NCBI GenBank assembly: GCA_029261955.1 | Contig: JAJDAI010000876.1 | Coordinates: forward strand, 1 to 9,253 | Direction of reading: 5' to 3' | DNA: 9,253 nt | DNA from: Deltaproteobacteria bacterium | Lineage (GTDB): Bacteria; Myxococcota_A; UBA796; UBA9615 | Shown here: one piece after another, positions 6,422 to 9,253 of the stretch | Layout of the letters: each line of letters begins with the position of its first letter | Position numbering within the stretch: the first letter of the stretch is position 1 | Position numbers and translations under genes: made by a program | The notes under the pieces: model-generated | Databases searched by the model: none | What the model was told of the DNA's origin: nothing | What the model saw: only the letters and a program-made list of their open reading frames with translations

Positions 6422-6425
6422 CATC

Positions 6426-6431
6426 GGGAGG
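6426..6431 (+). promoter_or_regulatory. Ribosome-binding site of the FNR-like regulator
   Basis: GGGAGG followed by 5 bases and GTG at 6437. It decides the start: the in-frame GTG at 6431 overlaps this site and cannot use it. No other start lies upstream, because the frame closes at 6359-6361. Confidence 0.7.
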
Positions 6432-6436
6432 TGGCC

Positions 6437-7126
6437 GTGGGCCACAGCGATTGCGCGGACTGCCCGGTGCTCTCCAACGAGCTCTTCCGGGCCCTGCCGG
6501 ACCAGGTGCGTGAGCGGGCCGTCTGCCTGTTCCGCCCAGCGGAGCTGCGCGCGGGCACGCCGCTCTACCTCGACGGCTTCCCCGCCCACTCGATCTTCGC
6601 CATCCGCAGCGGCACCTGCAAAGCCGTGCGCTCCATGACCAACGGGCGGGAGCAGGTGCTGGGCTCCTACAGCGACGGCGACTTCGTGGGCTTCGACGCC
6701 CTCACCCTGGAGCACTACCCGCACACCGTCGAGACGACGACGGACGCGATCGTCTGCCATGCACCGCGCGCCGTCTTCGTGGAGACCGTGGTCAACACGC
6801 CCTCCTTCGCCACCGCCGTCATCCGCCACCTGAGCGACGAGCTGCGGCGCCTGCGCGCCGACATGGCGAGCCTCGGCACGCAGACCGCGCTGGCCCGCGT
6901 CGCCCGGCACCTCAGCAGCGTGCCGCGGAGCAACGGGAAGAACGGCACCGCGAGCTCGGTGGTGCTGCCGCTGAATCGGCGCGACACGGCGGGCATGCTC
7001 GGCATGGCCGAGGAGTCGCTGTCCCGTCAGCTGGCGAGCCTCGAGCAGATGGGTCTGCTGCGACGGCGCGGGCGGACGCTGCTCATCGAGGACCTGGCCG
7101 CGCTGGAGCAGCTGGCCGGCGACTGA
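6437..7126 (+). CDS. FNR-like Crp/Fnr-family transcriptional regulator
   Basis: A 229-residue protein with the standard layout: cyclic-nucleotide-binding-type beta-roll (about 35-115), long dimer helix (about 122-155), winged helix-turn-helix (about 176-217). Closeness to FNR rather than Crp shows in AIRSGT (55-60), GDFVGFDAL (81-89) and VCHAP (106-110), which align with AIRSGT, GDLVGFDAI and VCEIP of E. coli FNR. The recognition helix region MLGMAEESLSRQLASLE carries the E-S-x-S-R pattern typical of the FNR group, a clue to its DNA half-site. Cysteines: C6 and C9 at the extreme N-terminus, C30, C61 and C107 (the equivalent of FNR Cys122). FNR needs three N-terminal cysteines plus Cys122 for its oxygen-sensing 4Fe-4S cluster; only two N-terminal ones are in the usual place, so cluster binding is possible but not certain. 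Divergent from the lipoprotein/kinase operon; its 3' end overlaps the convergent gene by 44 bp. Confidence 0.92.
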   Translation: MGHSDCADCPVLSNELFRALPDQVRERAVCLFRPAELRAGTPLYLDGFPAHSIFAIRSGTCKAVRSMTNGREQVLGSYSDGDFVGFDALTLEHYPHTVETTTDAIVCHAPRAVFVETVVNTPSFATAVIRHLSDELRRLRADMASLGTQTALARVARHLSSVPRSNGKNGTASSVVLPLNRRDTAGMLGMAEESLSRQLASLEQMGLLRRRGRTLLIEDLAALEQLAGD

Positions 7127-8378
7127 GGGCCGAGGCCAGGGGCGCAGCCACGCGCCAGGGCGCGGTGACCGTGCCGGCCAACCAGCAGCGGCGCCACTCC
7201 GACTCGACCGCAGCCAGCGAGGGGTAGCCGCGCGGCCACGTGACGGCCCGGGCGGGGTTCAGCTGCGCTTCGATCCAGCGGGTGGGGTTCCAGCCCTCCG
7301 CCAGCCACTCCGTTCCCCCCGGCTCCGGGCGGAAGAGGCGCGCCGACACGCCCGCCCGGGAGCTGATCCGCGCCGCGAGCGCCCACGCGGCGCGATCGCT
7401 GACCGGGCTGGAGCCCGGCGCGCCGATCACCAGGTCGCAGCGCACGGGCAGGCCCGCCGCGCGCAGGGTCCGCGCCGCCGACGCGACCTGGGCCGTGAAG
7501 CCGTCGGGGGGGCGGGCGCCGAGCTCACCCAGGTCCAGGGTGACCCCCGCGCAGCCTGCTGCAGCCAGCCGCAGCGGCACCGAGCCCACGAGATCCCCCG
7601 GCGGCAGGGTGCAGGTCCAGGCCGGCCAGAGCCGGGCGCGCTCCCGGCGTTCCCGCAGCCCGTCCAGCCAGGCGGGGTTCGAGGCGAGCGAGCCGTCGAG
7701 CGCGCGCACCCCGGCGAGCGGCCGCAAGCGGGCGGCCCGGACCAGGGAGCGGGCGAGGGCCGCCGGGGACTCGGGGGAGCCGCCGTAGGGGCCGGGGCTC
7801 GGGCCCATGCGCAGCCCCAGCGCCGACGTGACCCCCCGCAGCGGGCGGACCCCGCGCAGCAGCGACCAGGCCGGGGTCGGCAGCGGTCCGGGGTGCACGG
7901 GCCTCGGTGTCGCAGGCCCGGAGCGATCCCACACGCCCGCGAGGCCCTTGGGCGGCTGGCCGAGGCTGGCCCGGTTCACGGCCTCCACCAGCGCATCCAC
8001 CCCGGCGAAGACCGCCTGGTCGGCGCCGATCGCGGTGGCGAGGGCGTGTTCGGGGAAGCGCCGCGGGTGACCCCCGTAGAGCAGGACCCGCGCCCGCGTG
8101 GCCCTCCGCAGCCGCAGGGCGAGGGCGACCGCGCCGGGCCAGCGGGCGCTGCTGGCGGCCAGCAGCACGACGTCCGGCTCGTGCGCGGCGACGGCGTCGA
8201 GCAGCTCCAGCATCGAGGTGCAGCGCGCCTCGAGGGAGACCTCGGCCCCCGTCTGCCTGATGGCCGCCAGGGCGACGAGCAGGTCGTGCAGCTCGGTGGC
8301 GGCGTCCTCTTCGGCGCACTGCAGCTCGAACCACCGGTGTCCCGGGGGCAGGGGAGCCAGGACGCCGCAGACCCTCAT
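7083..8378 (-). CDS. B12-binding/radical-SAM-like protein lacking the 4Fe-4S cysteine motif
   Basis: 431 residues. The N-terminal 135 residues resemble the Rossmann-like cobalamin-binding domain of B12-dependent radical SAM enzymes (PDVVLLAASS at 68-77, VLLYGGHPRRFPEHAL at 98-113, then an Ala-Asp-x-x-V-F-A-G turn). LPTPAWSLL (166-174) matches the linker 'P-x-P-A-W-D-L-L' that comes just before the CxxxCxxC motif in that superfamily. The expected barrel landmarks follow: SPESPAALARSLVRAARL, ALDGSLASN (226-234), a Leu-x-x-x-Gly-Cys segment near 271-276, LRAAGLPVRCDLVIGAPGSS (305-324), and PEPGGTEWL (351-359). The CxxxCxxC motif itself is absent: residues 182-200 hold no cysteine. The seven cysteines (4, 21, 53, 256, 276, 314, 398) are scattered. 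It probably cannot do radical SAM chemistry and may be a binding or partner protein. ATG start overlaps the ABC gene stop (ATGA). Frame is intact, so it is not a decayed pseudogene. Confidence 0.65.
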   Translation of the reverse strand: MRVCGVLAPLPPGHRWFELQCAEEDAATELHDLLVALAAIRQTGAEVSLEARCTSMLELLDAVAAHEPDVVLLAASSARWPGAVALALRLRRATRARVLLYGGHPRRFPEHALATAIGADQAVFAGVDALVEAVNRASLGQPPKGLAGVWDRSGPATPRPVHPGPLPTPAWSLLRGVRPLRGVTSALGLRMGPSPGPYGGSPESPAALARSLVRAARLRPLAGVRALDGSLASNPAWLDGLRERRERARLWPAWTCTLPPGDLVGSVPLRLAAAGCAGVTLDLGELGARPPDGFTAQVASAARTLRAAGLPVRCDLVIGAPGSSPVSDRAAWALAARISSRAGVSARLFRPEPGGTEWLAEGWNPTRWIEAQLNPARAVTWPRGYPSLAAVESEWRRCWLAGTVTAPWRVAAPLASALSRRPAAPARPGPR

Positions 8379-9253
8379 CCGCCGCTCCGCATCCGATCTG
8401 CAGCGGCCAGCACCGACTCCGCGAGCTCGGCCGTGATCTCACCCAGCCCGCGGCGGCCCGGCGGTGGGTGGGCGATGGCCTGCAGGGCGACGCCCGCGAT
8501 CTCGAGCGCGGCGGCCGCGGCGGCCCGCCCGATGGGCGTGGGCTCGGCGGACACGGGCTTCAGGATGGGTGCCCCACCCCCGTTGCTCGGCACCCCGTTG
8601 GCAGGCTTCGCGTTCGCCGGCACCCGAGGGGCGGCGGCTGCGACAGGGCCTGGGTTCTGGACGGGGGCTGGGGCGACCCGGGGCGGCGCTGGCTCGGCCG
8701 ATCCGCCGTTCAGGTGCAGCAGGCGTCCGCCCAGGGCTTCGATCTCCGCCAGATCGTGAGTCACGTAGACGACGGCGCGATCGGCGCAGCCGTCGGCCAG
8801 CTCCCGCAGCAGGCGCAGGCGGGTCGGTCGGTCCACCGAGGCGAGCGGCTCGTCGAGCAGCAAGACCGCGTGCGGCGAGCCCAGGGCACGAGCCAGGGCC
8901 AGGCGCTGCTGCATGCCGACGCTCAGCGAGGCCGGCAGCTCGCCCGCGACATCCAGGAGGCCGTAGCGTTCGAGGGCCTGGTCGATGGCGAGGGACGAGC
9001 AGAAGCGGCTGCCCTCGTGCTGCGCCAGCAGGTTGTCCCGGACCGAGAGCTCCGGCAGGTAGCAGAACAGCGAGGGGTGCTTCATCGCGAAGTAGCGCTT
9101 CACGGACTGCGGCACGTAGAAGACGCCCCGCCGGGCCGTCAGCTCGGTCGTGACGTCGCGGCCGCCGATGGTCACGCTGCCCTCGTCGGGCTCCAGCACG
9201 CCGGCGATCAGGTCCAGCAGCGTCGACTTGCCGCTGCCGTTGGGCGCGACCAG
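8375..9253 (-). CDS. ABC transporter ATP-binding protein with C-terminal extension (5' end outside window)
   Basis: 292 residues are visible and the frame is open to the right edge; the true N-terminus (probably about 30-40 residues) lies outside. Numbering from the edge: Walker A APNGSGKST (3-11), Q-loop Gln49 in FYVPQ, signature LSVGMQQR (110-117, Val-Gly-Met where the consensus is Gly-Gly-Gln), Walker B AVLLLDE (129-135) with D-loop SVD, and H-loop His166 in VTHD. The core is thus a complete ATPase that should hydrolyse ATP for a partner membrane protein. About 20 residues separate the Q-loop Gln from the SVRDNL helix, including FAMKHPSLFCYLPE, longer than usual. After residue about 185 comes a Pro/Ala/Asn-rich linker and a predicted helical Ala-rich C-terminal segment (about 240-292), which is not part of the ATPase fold. 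No permease gene is visible in the window. It overlaps the radical-SAM-like gene by 4 bp (ATGA), so the two are probably translated together. Substrate unknown. Confidence 0.88.
   Translation of the reverse strand: MVAPNGSGKSTLLDLIAGVLEPDEGSVTIGGRDVTTELTARRGVFYVPQSVKRYFAMKHPSLFCYLPELSVRDNLLAQHEGSRFCSSLAIDQALERYGLLDVAGELPASLSVGMQQRLALARALGSPHAVLLLDEPLASVDRPTRLRLLRELADGCADRAVVYVTHDLAEIEALGGRLLHLNGGSAEPAPPRVAPAPVQNPGPVAAAAPRVPANAKPANGVPSNGGGAPILKPVSAEPTPIGRAAAAAALEIAGVALQAIAHPPPGRRGLGEITAELAESVLAAADRMRSGG

Noticed and set aside
7083..8378. Active radical SAM enzyme
   Set aside because: No CxxxCxxC in the protein; cysteines are isolated and not near the expected loop.

Overview
The window is about 70% GC or more. 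It codes almost end to end on both strands, with tight operons, GTG starts and overlapping genes. A Ser/Thr kinase with a PEGA-type extracytoplasmic domain, several lipoproteins with an L-A-A-C lipobox, and a type II copper monooxygenase-like lipoprotein together suggest a Gram-negative, high-GC bacterium of the myxobacterial type (Myxococcota / former Deltaproteobacteria). This is inference from gene content; no marker gene is present. No RNA gene, CRISPR array, insertion sequence or phage gene was seen.

Layout, left to right. (1) Positions 1-586, minus: N-terminal part of a multi-membrane-span YfhO/GT-C-like protein leaving the window. (2) 784-1524, plus: a membrane protein with a ferric-reductase-like (MsrQ/NOX-type) haem domain that appears to lack part of its histidine set. 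(3) A minus-strand operon from 6300 down to 1484: a secreted beta-barrel-like protein, a small acidic lipoprotein (4-bp overlap), a copper monooxygenase-fold lipoprotein with all six expected copper ligands, and a transmembrane Ser/Thr kinase with a C-terminal PEGA-like domain (1 bp after the preceding stop). (4) 6437-7126, plus: an FNR-like Crp-family regulator, divergent from the operon. The 136-bp gap between them holds a GTGA-N6-TCAC palindrome, the classical Crp/Fnr operator layout, directly beside a perfect 14-bp palindrome. (5) Another minus operon: an ABC ATPase entering from the right edge with a long C-terminal extension, overlapping by 4 bp a protein that looks like a B12-binding/radical-SAM enzyme without its cluster-binding cysteines.

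How it may work together (inference): the FNR-like protein may control itself and the divergent operon through the shared palindrome. The operon would export a barrel-like protein, two lipoproteins (one copper-dependent) and a kinase able to sense something outside the cytoplasmic membrane. That pairs a possible redox input with an oxidative lipoprotein and a phospho-signalling output. The ABC ATPase/pseudo-radical-SAM pair is a separate unit of unknown role.

The most interesting points are the cysteine-less radical-SAM-like protein, the palindrome-rich divergent control region, the kinase start (the only good ribosome site precedes an ATC codon), and the co-transcribed copper lipoprotein and kinase. 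Two convergent gene pairs overlap at their 3' ends by 41 and 44 bp, leaving no room for conventional terminators.
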